From: JAGLOK01 sp963676355
GTDB taxonomy: Bacteria > Bacillota > Clostridia > Christensenellales > UMGS416
NCBI GenBank assembly: GCA_963676355.1
Contig: OY781093.1
Location: 2,170,001 to 2,234,000 of the forward strand
Reading direction: 5' to 3'
DNA: 64,000 nucleotides
The position numbers were made by a program, and so were the translations under genes. The first letter of the stretch is position 1, and every line of letters begins with the position of its first letter. Positions 44,593 through 52,608 of this stretch are shown piece after piece. Under the pieces are notes generated by a model, which was given only the letters and a program-made list of their open reading frames with translations, did no database searches and had not been told where the DNA came from.

Positions 44593-44727
44593 TTATTTTT
44601 TCTGTGCACATTCCTGATTTGCAACTGTGCATGATGTTTTACAAGCTGACTGACATGATGACTGGCAAGTGCCGCATCCTCCGTCTTTTTTCAAACAATC
44701 ATATGTTACTGTCTTAAAATGCTTCAT
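44593..44727 (-). CDS. scfA: SCIFF (six cysteines in forty-five) precursor peptide
   Basis: This 44-residue peptide starts MKHFKTVTYDCLKK and continues with the SCIFF core containing GGCGTC, CQSACKTSCTV and NQEC. Cysteines are at 11, 18, 21, 25, 29, 33 and 40; the last six match the canonical pattern and Cys11 is extra. The ribosome site GAGGAGA is ideal, and a promoter (TTGCCA, 17 bases, TATAAT) lies upstream. The peptide is too short for most gene callers. SCIFF peptides are nearly universal in Clostridia; their function is unknown. Confidence 0.95.
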   Translation of the reverse strand: MKHFKTVTYDCLKKDGGCGTCQSSCQSACKTSCTVANQECAQKK

Positions 44728-44757
44728 AATATCTCCTCTTAACAAAATAATATAGTT

Positions 44758-44786
44758 ATTATACATATATCTGCACTCTGTGGCAA
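44758..44786 (-). promoter_or_regulatory. Promoter of scfA-scfB
   Basis: TTGCCA and TATAAT are 17 bases apart on the minus strand, about 30 bases before the scfA start. Confidence 0.7.
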
Positions 44787-44787
44787 G

Positions 44788-44815
44788 TTGATTGTAAAAA
44801 AGTATATATTATAAA
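44788..44815 (+). promoter_or_regulatory. Possible plus-strand promoter before a micro-ORF
   Basis: TTGATT and TATAAA are 16 bases apart on the plus strand, back to back with the scfA promoter. Confidence 0.45.
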
Positions 44816-44837
44816 TATAAAACAAAAAGGAGTTAAT

Positions 44838-44891
44838 ATGGATAATCTTAATAGATTAATGGAAAATGAGGGGAAAGCAATCGCAGTATAG
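44838..44891 (+). CDS. Possible 17-residue micro-ORF
   Basis: An AAAAAGGAG ribosome site at ideal distance precedes an ATG that encodes MDNLNRLMENEGKAIAV and a TAG directly abutting the pgeF stop. It has a plausible promoter upstream. It could be a small protein, a leader peptide or the surviving 5' end of a lost gene. No relative is recognised. Confidence 0.35.
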   Translation: MDNLNRLMENEGKAIAV

Positions 44892-45698
44892 CTATATTAG
44901 TGTAATAGTCCCGATTGATAAACCACACTCACCTTTTGTTATCCTATAGGAGTGAAACTCATCTATATTGCACCCCGTGCAAATATCCGAATATGCAATA
45001 TTGCTTCTTTTAATCCCTGAACTTAAAAGCTGCATCGTTAACACCTTCTTTAAATCAACATGCGGCTTTTCATATCCTCGCTCTATTACGCCTTCGCCAT
45101 AGCCTTCTGTAAATATTTCTGCCACTTCATCACCCACTTCAAAGCAACAGCTCTCAATTGACGGACCAATAGCCGACAACATATTTTCTGGGTTGCATCC
45201 GTATTCTTTTTCCATCTTATTAATTGTTTTTGCCACAATGTTCAATTCAGTGGAGCGCCATCCGCTGTGGATAAGTCCCACGGCTTTTTTCTTTGTGTCT
45301 AAAAGATATATTATCGGGCAATCAGCTGAAAACTTCACAAGGGTTACATTTTTCATGTTCGTAATGAGTGCGTCAGCATGTGGAAGTTCACACTCCCGAT
45401 CAACCATTCCACCGAAATCCTCTTTAGCTGCAATGTGTATAAAGTCTTTATGTATTTGTTTTGTTAGAACCATGCTTTTTGTATTTATGTCCAAAGCATT
45501 TGCGTATCTTCGATAGTTTTCGACGACATTTTCTCTTTTGTCACCCGTAATAAATGAAAAATTAAGCGACTCAAACCTACCTATGCTTACTCCGCCAAAT
45601 CTTGTCGAAAATCCTGTTTTAACTAGTCCTGTGCGGTCTAAAACAGGAACAGTGTAAATTCTTACACCATTTTTTTCAAATCTTTTAAAATCACCCAT
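44892..45698 (-). CDS. pgeF: Peptidoglycan editing factor PgeF (laccase-domain)
   Basis: PgeF (YlmD/YfiH family) is a zinc-dependent laccase-fold protein linked to correct amino acid incorporation in peptidoglycan and to purine nucleoside hydrolysis. The 268-residue protein has the family motifs GFSTRFGGVS, ADCPIIYLLD, VGLIHSGWRSTELNIVA and GPSIESCCFEVGDEV. It follows nrdR by two bases. Confidence 0.93.
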   Translation of the reverse strand: MGDFKRFEKNGVRIYTVPVLDRTGLVKTGFSTRFGGVSIGRFESLNFSFITGDKRENVVENYRRYANALDINTKSMVLTKQIHKDFIHIAAKEDFGGMVDRECELPHADALITNMKNVTLVKFSADCPIIYLLDTKKKAVGLIHSGWRSTELNIVAKTINKMEKEYGCNPENMLSAIGPSIESCCFEVGDEVAEIFTEGYGEGVIERGYEKPHVDLKKVLTMQLLSSGIKRSNIAYSDICTGCNIDEFHSYRITKGECGLSIGTITLI

Positions 45699-45700
45699 AG

Positions 45701-46153
45701 TTAATCGTCAGAGAGTTTATTAAGCTCTGCCTTGAATGAGTTTATATCTTCAAAATGTCTGTATACAGACGCAAATCGAACATAAGCTACTTGATCCAAC
45801 TTTTTAAGCTCATCCATGATTTTCTCGCCAATATCATGGCTTGTAATTTCCTGATTCAATGAGTTGTATACCATTTTTTCGACGTTAGTAACTATATTGT
45901 CGATTTCTTGAGCACTTACTGGACGTTTCTCGCAAGCCTTAATGAGTCCGTCTTTAATCTTTGCAGAATTAAATGGTTGGCGCTCGCCATCTTTTTTGAC
46001 AACCAAAACAATTGGGTTTTCAATTTTCTCGTAAGTGGTGAACCGTTTCCCACAGTTCATGCACTCGCGACGACGTCTGATAGCCCATGCGTCTTCAGTA
46101 GGTCTCGAGTCGACAACTTTACTTTCGTCGTGATTGCAATACATGCATCTCAT
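45701..46153 (-). CDS. nrdR: Transcriptional repressor NrdR
   Basis: NrdR represses ribonucleotide reductase genes in response to ATP/dATP. The 150-residue protein starts with a zinc ribbon (MRCMYCNHDESKVVDSRP, then RRRECMNCGKRFTTYE) and continues with an ATP-cone domain. The frame is open to 46165, but the ATG at 46153 behind GGAGG gives the standard MRCMYC start. It lies between the CapA-like gene and pgeF in one transcription unit. Confidence 0.97.
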   Translation of the reverse strand: MRCMYCNHDESKVVDSRPTEDAWAIRRRRECMNCGKRFTTYEKIENPIVLVVKKDGERQPFNSAKIKDGLIKACEKRPVSAQEIDNIVTNVEKMVYNSLNQEITSHDIGEKIMDELKKLDQVAYVRFASVYRHFEDINSFKAELNKLSDD

Positions 46154-46206
46154 AGCTTCCTCCAAGGATATATTAATAAATTTTATAGTTTATATAGTAG
46201 TAGTTC

Positions 46207-47634
46207 TTAATCGTCCCGCGTGTTTATTATCATTGGATCTATAACTGTAGTTGTTTCATTCCAAACCTCCGCAAGCCTTAGCTTTGCACTTTCAGGCAGT
46301 GCGTTTAATAATTCAGGATTGTTTAGATATTTACCCACTGGAAGTATTCTGAAGTTTTTGTCAGTGCCTTCTGTTTCATCCATTGAAACCCAAGTCGGCA
46401 CATAGTCCACGCCAGTAAAAGTTACCTCGCCAGTCTTATTGTCTTTTCTGTAGTGAATGTTTAGTATCATTCCTGCGTCTTTATACGGTGCACGCTGGTT
46501 TGAGATGAAGTTGCCTAAAGAATAGGCCACAACTCTTTGCTTTGTTTTGCCTCGCTCTGCTTTCACAGCCAACACTTTTGCCTGCTGAATAACATGCGAC
46601 TTAGTCCCGAGTATAATGTCTGCATCTTGCTCAAGCACATATTGTGCGATGTCGCGCATTTCATCAGTAGGCCTGCGCTCATATTCCTCTCCCCAATGAA
46701 GACAAACTATTACAACCTCAGCTCCTCTTTGCTTTGCAAGTTCAATATTGTCTCTAATCCTAGATTTTCTGATATATTTAATACAAAAATCCAGTCTGTT
46801 TGCCGAAATCTTGTCTTTCTCAAACACTTCGTCCGTAAAAGATAATATCGCAACCTTAAGCCCGCTTACATTTAGTATAAGAGGATCATAATAGTCATTT
46901 TCATTAAGATAAGTGCCAGTTGTGCTTATTCCGGCATCTCGTATTTTTTTATTTGTTCTTTCAAGCCCTATCCATCCGTAATCGAATATGTGTGTGTTAC
47001 CCGTTGTCAGAACATCAAAGCCCGCGTTATATAATGCAGTTAGCATTGAATCCGGAGTATTAAACAGCGGATTTCCCGCATAACCATATTCTTCTCCTGC
47101 AAAAGTTGTCAAAATGGATCCTATTACCAAGTCCGATTTTTGAAGCGTTGGCGCGATTTCCGTGAAATTATGGCTAAAATCGTATGTTCCCGTGTTTGCG
47201 TCATATGCATCATCAAGCTGCGACTGATGGACCATTATATCGCCAACTGCGCTTATTGTTATATCCGCGATTTCAGGCGGTGGCGTCGGTGAGACTACAG
47301 GCGTTGGAGATACAGTTGGCACCGGAGTTTGTGTCAATGCAGGTGTCGGTGTATTTGTCGCCATTTTAGTAGGCAATGGTGTTGGTGTTCCATTCACTTG
47401 CTCTATTGTCTTGTTAGACAAGTTAATAATATTATCCCAGTTTAAAAATGCGTATATGCCCACGGCAACTATTACAACAATCATAAATATCGCAATAATT
47501 GCACCCACCGGACTGCGTTTTTCTCTTTTAGGCAAAGGAATGGCAGCTCTTGATGTGTTATCATCCAAAGTTGAGTATCTTCCTGTTTTGCTTTTTCCGC
47601 GTTCCGAATAGTTGTTTGAGTCTTTTTTAGGCAT
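46207..47634 (-). CDS. CapA family protein, degenerate metal motifs
   Basis: This 475-residue protein has a basic cytoplasmic tail, one membrane helix (about 44-66), a T/P-rich spacer of repeated TPTP-like units (about 80-120) and a CapA/PgsA-type calcineurin-like domain. CapA proteins are tied to poly-gamma-glutamate synthesis. Some motifs are intact (VGDIMVH, LHWGEEY, SLGNFI), but others differ: the usual NLE reads SIL, NNH reads NTH, and GTHPH reads GTKSH. Activity may be altered. The ATG at 47634 behind GAGG is preferred over the TTG at 47646. It is followed by nrdR. Confidence 0.88.
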   Translation of the reverse strand: MPKKDSNNYSERGKSKTGRYSTLDDNTSRAAIPLPKREKRSPVGAIIAIFMIVVIVAVGIYAFLNWDNIINLSNKTIEQVNGTPTPLPTKMATNTPTPALTQTPVPTVSPTPVVSPTPPPEIADITISAVGDIMVHQSQLDDAYDANTGTYDFSHNFTEIAPTLQKSDLVIGSILTTFAGEEYGYAGNPLFNTPDSMLTALYNAGFDVLTTGNTHIFDYGWIGLERTNKKIRDAGISTTGTYLNENDYYDPLILNVSGLKVAILSFTDEVFEKDKISANRLDFCIKYIRKSRIRDNIELAKQRGAEVVIVCLHWGEEYERRPTDEMRDIAQYVLEQDADIILGTKSHVIQQAKVLAVKAERGKTKQRVVAYSLGNFISNQRAPYKDAGMILNIHYRKDNKTGEVTFTGVDYVPTWVSMDETEGTDKNFRILPVGKYLNNPELLNALPESAKLRLAEVWNETTTVIDPMIINTRDD

Positions 47635-47790
47635 CAATAACCTCAATATATTGTATCATTCCAGATATTATAACACATTTATTTTTTTATTTTAAATTTA
47701 TTTTACAATAGTTATACATGAAATATATGATTAACCGCATATATGGATTTTATATTACAATTAACTTATTAAAAAAGATTCTAATAAATA

Positions 47791-47809
47791 GTATAACAAG
47801 TTGTTATAC
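47791..47809. repeat. 9-bp inverted repeat in an AT-rich gap
   Basis: GTATAACAA and TTGTTATAC are perfect arms around one G, in the 255-base space between the CapA-like gene and the lipoprotein gene. It could be an operator or a weak terminator. The rest of the gap is AT-rich without a convincing gene. Confidence 0.4.
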
Positions 47810-47889
47810 CGTGATGAAATTATTATTTATGTGATGCCATATGATAATTTCTTTAAAATATACGCTGCCTTAATGTGCTACATTTAAGT

Positions 47890-49695
47890 CTAATTACCCA
47901 TAACTACATCAAAGATTTTTTCTGCGAGGCGTTTAACAGCTGCGTCACCGTAGCTTTTATAAGATTCGCTTGAGGTTATGAATAGCCCATCAACTACAAT
48001 CTTTGAGCTGTCAGCTTTCCCGTCGGCAGCAGTTATACTGGATCTATTAGCAGCATTTGCTGCAATAGAATGCCCTTCAATCAAATCATCCACCGATGCA
48101 AGCACAATGCTTCCAGCGCACATAGAAGAAATATACACTGAATTGTCATAGCACATGTTTAAAAGCTCCTTAACGCCTTTTGTATACGGCAGAGTTCTGT
48201 GGTGTTTTCCTGCAGGGATAAAAATAACATTATATTGCGATATATTGTCTTGGTTAATTTCAGATATATTTATATCAGGAGTGAGCGGCACATTGTCATG
48301 ATTAGGGCAGGAATCCAACGCTTTTTTATCAGAGGCACCTACAGTAACTACCTCAAATCCTAACTCTTCAAGCTCGCCTTTCATACTAAAGTATGCATTC
48401 CCGAACTCATCGCCTAAAAGAATCATAGCCTTTAAGTAGCCGTTGGAATCATTGTTTGAAAATTGTTCTTCTGTATCCCAGATAGTATCAAAATCAAGTT
48501 CATCCAGCCAATTTAAGTACCCTTTGCTGAGTTCTGCTTTTGATAGTCCCAGAACCTTCTTTATTACTTCATCAGCTGTTTTTTGGTTATTATATTCAAA
48601 ATCAGGATTTAGCGTGCTGTCATGAAAAGGTTTTTTACCTGCTTCTGTGAAAATTCCAATGAGTTTGTCGCGCCCATAGACTTCGCAGATATATCGCACA
48701 AACATATAGCTCGTATTATAAAATCTAACTATTTCTTCCTCTGTCAGGTCAGTATTCAGATTAGTTTCTTCTAAATTTTTAATAGTAAAATAAACACCGT
48801 CTTTATCAATTTTCGACAGCATTGAAGAGTTTTCTGCGCCATAATAAGCACTGCCATCATACATAGCTATGCCTTCCAAAATCCATACAGGCAGGTTGTT
48901 ATTGCACATCCTTATGCTAATGTGATGTACTAATTCATGCTGCACTACGCCAGCATATGCTTCATACTTAATTGGATGTCCTGTATACATCTTTAACGAT
49001 TCATCAGGCTCAGACCATCCTGTAAACAGCCATGGATTTGCAGGAATTGATCGTTGACGCAGCATTTCCTGATCAGAGAATAGTTTCATTTCATAATCAT
49101 CAACAGGTTTAAGCTCATAAATACCATCTAAATTATCAAAAGCATCGTTAAGCATTTGTGTAAACTCATCGAGTTTATTTTCGTCTTTCATATATTTCAC
49201 TATAAATCTATCACTTTTAGATTCAAGAAAATTAAAGCCATAATCCATCCATTCTCCATCTTCTAGGATAAACTTTAGCGAATAAGTAAAGTCAAAATTC
49301 TCACCCATAAAGTGTTTCTGACGGATATCAACATAAGCCATGTCTTCGCCCACTAATTCAACAGATAAAAGCTCAAGCTTAATTTTAGATATCCTTTCAT
49401 CAATCATATTGGTAAACCAGCGCTCTTGCTCATTAAAGTAAAACTGATTATTTTTTCCTATTCTGCTCATGTAAGCGTCATAGTCTTTTTCTTTAAGCGC
49501 TTTAACTCTCTCATCTAAAATGCTACTGAAAGCATCCTCTGCAGTTTCTACTGAGAATTGATTTACAGCGTCAGTAGAGATCACATTGGGTGCCGAAGTG
49601 GGATTAATGTCACTTGGTTTACTTGCACATCCGGACAAAACTAAAATCACAGCTGTGAGTATTAAGCCGATTGTTGTAGCTTTACTTCTATTCAT
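47890..49695 (-). CDS. Lipoprotein with peptidase MA-like and DJ-1/PfpI-like domains
   Basis: This 601-residue protein is not a recognised named family. It starts with a lipoprotein signal (LVLSGC, lipidated Cys23). Residues about 50-155 resemble an NTF2-like domain. Residues about 170-400 look like a peptidase MA-type gluzincin: HELVHH (His253, Glu254, His257) and WILEGIAMY with Glu274 as likely third zinc ligand. Residues about 420-600 look like a DJ-1/PfpI domain: KAMILLGDEFGNAYF, VIFIPAGKH and the nucleophile elbow SSMCAGSIV (Cys526). Such a fusion on the cell surface is unusual. The ATG at 49695 with GGGGAGG lies inside the padR end, so the two are coupled and this is probably the PadR target. 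Confidence 0.85.
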   Translation of the reverse strand: MNRSKATTIGLILTAVILVLSGCASKPSDINPTSAPNVISTDAVNQFSVETAEDAFSSILDERVKALKEKDYDAYMSRIGKNNQFYFNEQERWFTNMIDERISKIKLELLSVELVGEDMAYVDIRQKHFMGENFDFTYSLKFILEDGEWMDYGFNFLESKSDRFIVKYMKDENKLDEFTQMLNDAFDNLDGIYELKPVDDYEMKLFSDQEMLRQRSIPANPWLFTGWSEPDESLKMYTGHPIKYEAYAGVVQHELVHHISIRMCNNNLPVWILEGIAMYDGSAYYGAENSSMLSKIDKDGVYFTIKNLEETNLNTDLTEEEIVRFYNTSYMFVRYICEVYGRDKLIGIFTEAGKKPFHDSTLNPDFEYNNQKTADEVIKKVLGLSKAELSKGYLNWLDELDFDTIWDTEEQFSNNDSNGYLKAMILLGDEFGNAYFSMKGELEELGFEVVTVGASDKKALDSCPNHDNVPLTPDINISEINQDNISQYNVIFIPAGKHHRTLPYTKGVKELLNMCYDNSVYISSMCAGSIVLASVDDLIEGHSIAANAANRSSITAADGKADSSKIVVDGLFITSSESYKSYGDAAVKRLAEKIFDVVMGN

Positions 49696-50263
49696 CTTTA
49701 ATATCCTCCCCGTACTTTTGCTTATAGTCTTCAAGTATCTCGATGCATTCTTGTGCCCATTTAAGCCTTGCTTCATTAAGATATATCCCTTTTTTTGTTG
49801 TTATATAAATCATCAATTCACGTCTTGTAGGTTTTGGTCGCTCAGTCTCCATGCGTATTTTGTCTTTATTGTAATCATCAAGTATTTGTTGTTGAAATTC
49901 GAGAGCTCGTTGCGCTTTATCAATTACCTCATCAATTGGCAAAAGTGCACTAAAATAAAACTTCATCAGCGATTCATCACGGTAATTGAAGTCAAGAGTG
50001 TCTTCCATAAGCCATTGTTTTAGTTCGTCCAGTCCCTTTTGTGTGATGTGATAATATTTGCTCGGAGGTGCGATGGGACTTGTTCGATTTTCTACTTCAA
50101 CCAGCCCTTCTTCTTGAAGCTTTTTAAGTGTAGGATATAGCTGTCCATAGCTGATTTTCCAAAAATGGCATAAAATTCGGTCTACCCACCTTTTCATCAT
50201 ATAGCCATTCATAGGCTGCGTGGATAGTATGCAAAGCAGTGTATATGAGGTAGTATTTCTCAT
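49688..50263 (-). CDS. PadR family transcriptional regulator
   Basis: The 191-residue protein has the PadR winged helix at the N-terminus (YTLLCILSTQPMNGYMMKRW, then SYGQLYPTLKKLQEEGLVEV) and a C-terminal helical dimerisation domain (about 105-185) as in long PadR proteins of the PF10400 type. These act as ligand- or stress-sensing repressors of adjacent genes. The gene is overlapped by the lipoprotein start by 8 bases. A perfect palindrome between promoter and start codon is a likely auto-operator. Confidence 0.93.
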   Translation of the reverse strand: MRNTTSYTLLCILSTQPMNGYMMKRWVDRILCHFWKISYGQLYPTLKKLQEEGLVEVENRTSPIAPPSKYYHITQKGLDELKQWLMEDTLDFNYRDESLMKFYFSALLPIDEVIDKAQRALEFQQQILDDYNKDKIRMETERPKPTRRELMIYITTKKGIYLNEARLKWAQECIEILEDYKQKYGEDIKDE

Positions 50264-50271
50264 CTTTAACC

Positions 50272-50292
50272 CCTATATCTTTTAGATATAGG
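50272..50292. promoter_or_regulatory. Palindromic operator candidate for PadR
   Basis: CCTATATCT and AGATATAGG are perfect 9-bp arms around TTT. The site starts at the end of the -10 box and runs into the ribosome site of padR, so a bound repressor would block expression of padR and the lipoprotein gene. Confidence 0.65.
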
Positions 50293-50293
50293 T

Positions 50294-50322
50294 ATTTTAT
50301 CACTATTAGTAATTAATTACAA
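50294..50322 (-). promoter_or_regulatory. Promoter of the padR-lipoprotein operon
   Basis: TTGTAA and TAAAAT are 17 bases apart on the minus strand, immediately upstream of the palindrome. Confidence 0.6.
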
Positions 50323-50471
50323 TTAAATTTTATGATCTATAATAATAACTTTGTACGCTTCATTTCAGCTCATAGCTTATTGGACTCTGCATCCCATGCT
50401 ATCGCATGCTCCTCCCACATCTTTTGCAATTAAAATATTCGAAGCATCGTGTTTAATAATAATTAAGCACT

Positions 50472-50504
50472 AAAAAAGCAGATACCATTGGTATCTGCTT
50501 TTTT
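50472..50504 (-). terminator. Terminator after tRNA-Val
   Basis: AAAAGCAGATACC pairs perfectly with GGTATCTGCTTTT around a 3-base loop, ending in a T-run on the minus strand directly beyond the CCA end. Confidence 0.9.
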
Positions 50505-50579
50505 GGTGGGACTTATTGGACTCGAACCAACGACTTCTTCGATGTGAACGAAGCGCTCTACCAGCTGAGCTAAAATCCC
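50504..50579 (-). tRNA. tRNA-Val (anticodon CAC)
   Basis: The 76-base minus-strand cloverleaf has acceptor GGGATTT pairing with AAGTCCC, D arm GCTC-GAGC, anticodon stem CTTCG/CGAAG with loop TTCACAT (anticodon CAC, reading GTG), a T arm with TTCGAGT, and an encoded CCA end. A terminator follows immediately. Confidence 0.96.
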
Positions 50580-50624
50580 TCGTGTTTATATATTCTATAT
50601 TAAATTGATTGTCTTGGCAAGAAT

Positions 50625-51266
50625 TTAATCATCCCAACATACATATTTTTTGTTTAATAATTTCATTTCATGGCTTCCGCTTGTAATGGATGAAATTAAC
50701 TCATTAACCTTATCTATATCACCATATCTTGCTGTCAATTCCATACTAACTTTTTCTGAATATTTGATATTTCCATATTTAAAATCAGAATTATTCAGAG
50801 CATATTCAATTTTACCCTGATATGTATAATCAAAAGATATCTCATATACTTCACTCAATAGATATTCACTGGGTGAAGCGAGATTGACTGCTTTTGCAGC
50901 TGAGTTTGAAAAAGCTCTTGCCAATCCACCCATGCCAAGCTTTGTGCCTCCAAAATAGCGCACCACAGCACATACAGCTCCTATAATCTTTTGCATTTTT
51001 AAAACTTCAAGTATCGGCATTCCGCCTACTGGCTCATGTCCGTCCTCAAATTTTTGTACTTGTCCTGACAATCCGCATATATAAGCATGACATATGCAAG
51101 AGGAATCGGGATGCCTCTTATGGACATCGGCAATAAAATTTTTCGCCTCCTCCTCAGTCAAAGCAGGCGCAGCATAACCAATAAACCGAGATTTGCTTAT
51201 AACAATTTCTTCGGTTTCAGAGGTTTGTTTTAAACTTTTGTAAGATATAATCTCTTTGTTTGCCAT
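50625..51266 (-). CDS. YigZ/IMPACT family protein (UPF0029)
   Basis: This 213-residue protein has the two-domain YigZ layout: an N-terminal UPF0029 domain with FIGYAAPALTEEEAKNFIAD, HPDSSCICHAY, and the signature VRYFGGTKLGMGGLARAFSN near 105, followed by a C-terminal ferredoxin-like domain. Eukaryotic IMPACT relatives regulate translation; the bacterial role is not clear. The usual ribosome site is missing; the start lies within 12 bases of the tyrS terminator hairpin. Confidence 0.92.
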   Translation of the reverse strand: MANKEIISYKSLKQTSETEEIVISKSRFIGYAAPALTEEEAKNFIADVHKRHPDSSCICHAYICGLSGQVQKFEDGHEPVGGMPILEVLKMQKIIGAVCAVVRYFGGTKLGMGGLARAFSNSAAKAVNLASPSEYLLSEVYEISFDYTYQGKIEYALNNSDFKYGNIKYSEKVSMELTARYGDIDKVNELISSITSGSHEMKLLNKKYVCWDD

Positions 51267-51276
51267 AATTAAATAA

Positions 51277-51295
51277 AGCCCGATTAAATCGGGCT
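51277..51295 (-). terminator. Terminator after tyrS
   Basis: The minus strand reads AGCCCGATTTAATCGGGCT followed by TTATTT, between tyrS and yigZ. Confidence 0.82.
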
Positions 51296-51300
51296 AAAGT

Positions 51301-52524
51301 CTATTTTATCACTACTCTATGGAATACTTTTTTGCCCTTTCTAATTAAAAGCTCTCCGCTCTCAGGCAAAGGTACAACATAATTTGCATCGGTTATTTTT
51401 TCATCGTCCACTCTGACTCCGCCCTGTTGAACAAGCCTTCTGCCCTCTCCATTTGACTTTGTAAGCCCACATTTAACCATTAACTGCAAAAGACCGGCAT
51501 TCTCATTAAACTCGGCAGCTGTAAGCTCGGTAGAAGGAGTTTCATCCATGTTTCCGCCGCCGCCAAACAGCGCGTTTGTAGCTGCCTCTGCTTTCTTGGC
51601 TTCATCTTCTCCATGAACTAGCTTTGTAACTTCAAATGCAAGTACTTTCTTTGCCTCATTTATCTGAGCATCTTTAAGAGCACTAAGTCTTTTTACTTCA
51701 TCCATCGGTATAAACGTTAGCATTGACAGACAGTTTTCAACATCAGCATCATCCACATTTCGCCAGTATTGATAGAACTCATACGGGCTTGTTCTCTCAG
51801 GTGAAAGCCACAATGCGCCGGATTCTGTTTTGCCCATCTTTTTGCCCTGCGCTGTTAAAAGCAAGGGGAATGTACAAGCGAATGCCGGCTTTTGTTCTTT
51901 CCTGCGAATCAAATCAGCTCCTGCCAAGATGTTGCTCCATTGGTCATCGCCGCCCATTTCAAGTTTACAATCATATTCTTTGTTTAAGTGCAGGAAGTCA
52001 TATGCCTGCATAATCATATAGTTAAATTCTAAAAACGAAAGTCCTTTTTCAAGTCTTTGCTTGTAGCACTCGGCTGTAAGCATGCGATTAACCGAAAAAT
52101 TTGCACCAACTTCGCGAAGGAATTCTACATATTTTTTCTCAAGCAGCCAGTCCCCGTTATTTACCATAAGCGCCTTGCCTTCGGAGAAATCCAACACTTT
52201 GGCAAACTGTTTTTTTATACTTTCAACGTTGGCAGCAATCTCATCAACCGTAAGCATTTTTCGCATATCACTTTTACCTGAAGGATCGCCTACCATTGCA
52301 GTTCCGCCACCCATTAAAGCAATGGGTCTGTGTCCTGCCCTTTGCATGTGCGCCATCACCATCATCGCAACATAATGTCCCACATGCAGGCTGTCTGCTG
52401 TCGGATCAAACCCTATATAAAAAGAAACGCTTTCTTTGCCAAGCAATTCATACAAATCTTCCTCAAAAGTTATCTGTTTTACTAAGCCTCTTTCCTTAAG
52501 CGTATCTAATACATTCGTCATCAT
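51301..52524 (-). CDS. tyrS: Tyrosyl-tRNA synthetase
   Basis: TyrS charges tRNA-Tyr. The 407-residue class I synthetase shows DPTADSLHVGHYVAM (HIGH-type) near residue 40, the tyrosine-site stretch NYMIMQAYDFLHL, GGDDQWSNILAG, KMGKTESG (KMSKS-type) near 230, and a C-terminal S4 RNA-binding domain. The start is at either of two adjacent ATG codons behind AGGAGA. Unlike metG, no T-box precedes it; only a short leader and a sigma-A promoter are seen. Confidence 0.97.
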   Translation of the reverse strand: MMTNVLDTLKERGLVKQITFEEDLYELLGKESVSFYIGFDPTADSLHVGHYVAMMVMAHMQRAGHRPIALMGGGTAMVGDPSGKSDMRKMLTVDEIAANVESIKKQFAKVLDFSEGKALMVNNGDWLLEKKYVEFLREVGANFSVNRMLTAECYKQRLEKGLSFLEFNYMIMQAYDFLHLNKEYDCKLEMGGDDQWSNILAGADLIRRKEQKPAFACTFPLLLTAQGKKMGKTESGALWLSPERTSPYEFYQYWRNVDDADVENCLSMLTFIPMDEVKRLSALKDAQINEAKKVLAFEVTKLVHGEDEAKKAEAATNALFGGGGNMDETPSTELTAAEFNENAGLLQLMVKCGLTKSNGEGRRLVQQGGVRVDDEKITDANYVVPLPESGELLIRKGKKVFHRVVIK

Positions 52525-52551
52525 AAATCTCCTAAAATTGTTATTTCACTT

Positions 52552-52579
52552 ATTATACACTATCAGTCTTTTTAGTCAA
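52552..52579 (-). promoter_or_regulatory. Promoter of tyrS
   Basis: TTGACT and TATAAT are 16 bases apart on the minus strand, about 28 bases before the start. Confidence 0.75.
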
Positions 52580-52608
52580 CGGCTGTATAGGTATGTAAAG
52601 TTGTTTAT

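Noticed and set aside
47271..47400. TP-rich repeat in the CapA-like gene as a DNA repeat array
   Set aside because: It encodes a low-complexity threonine/proline stalk in frame, without separate repeat units.
52525..52608. T-box before tyrS
   Set aside because: The space between promoter and start is under 30 bases, with no T-box core sequence.
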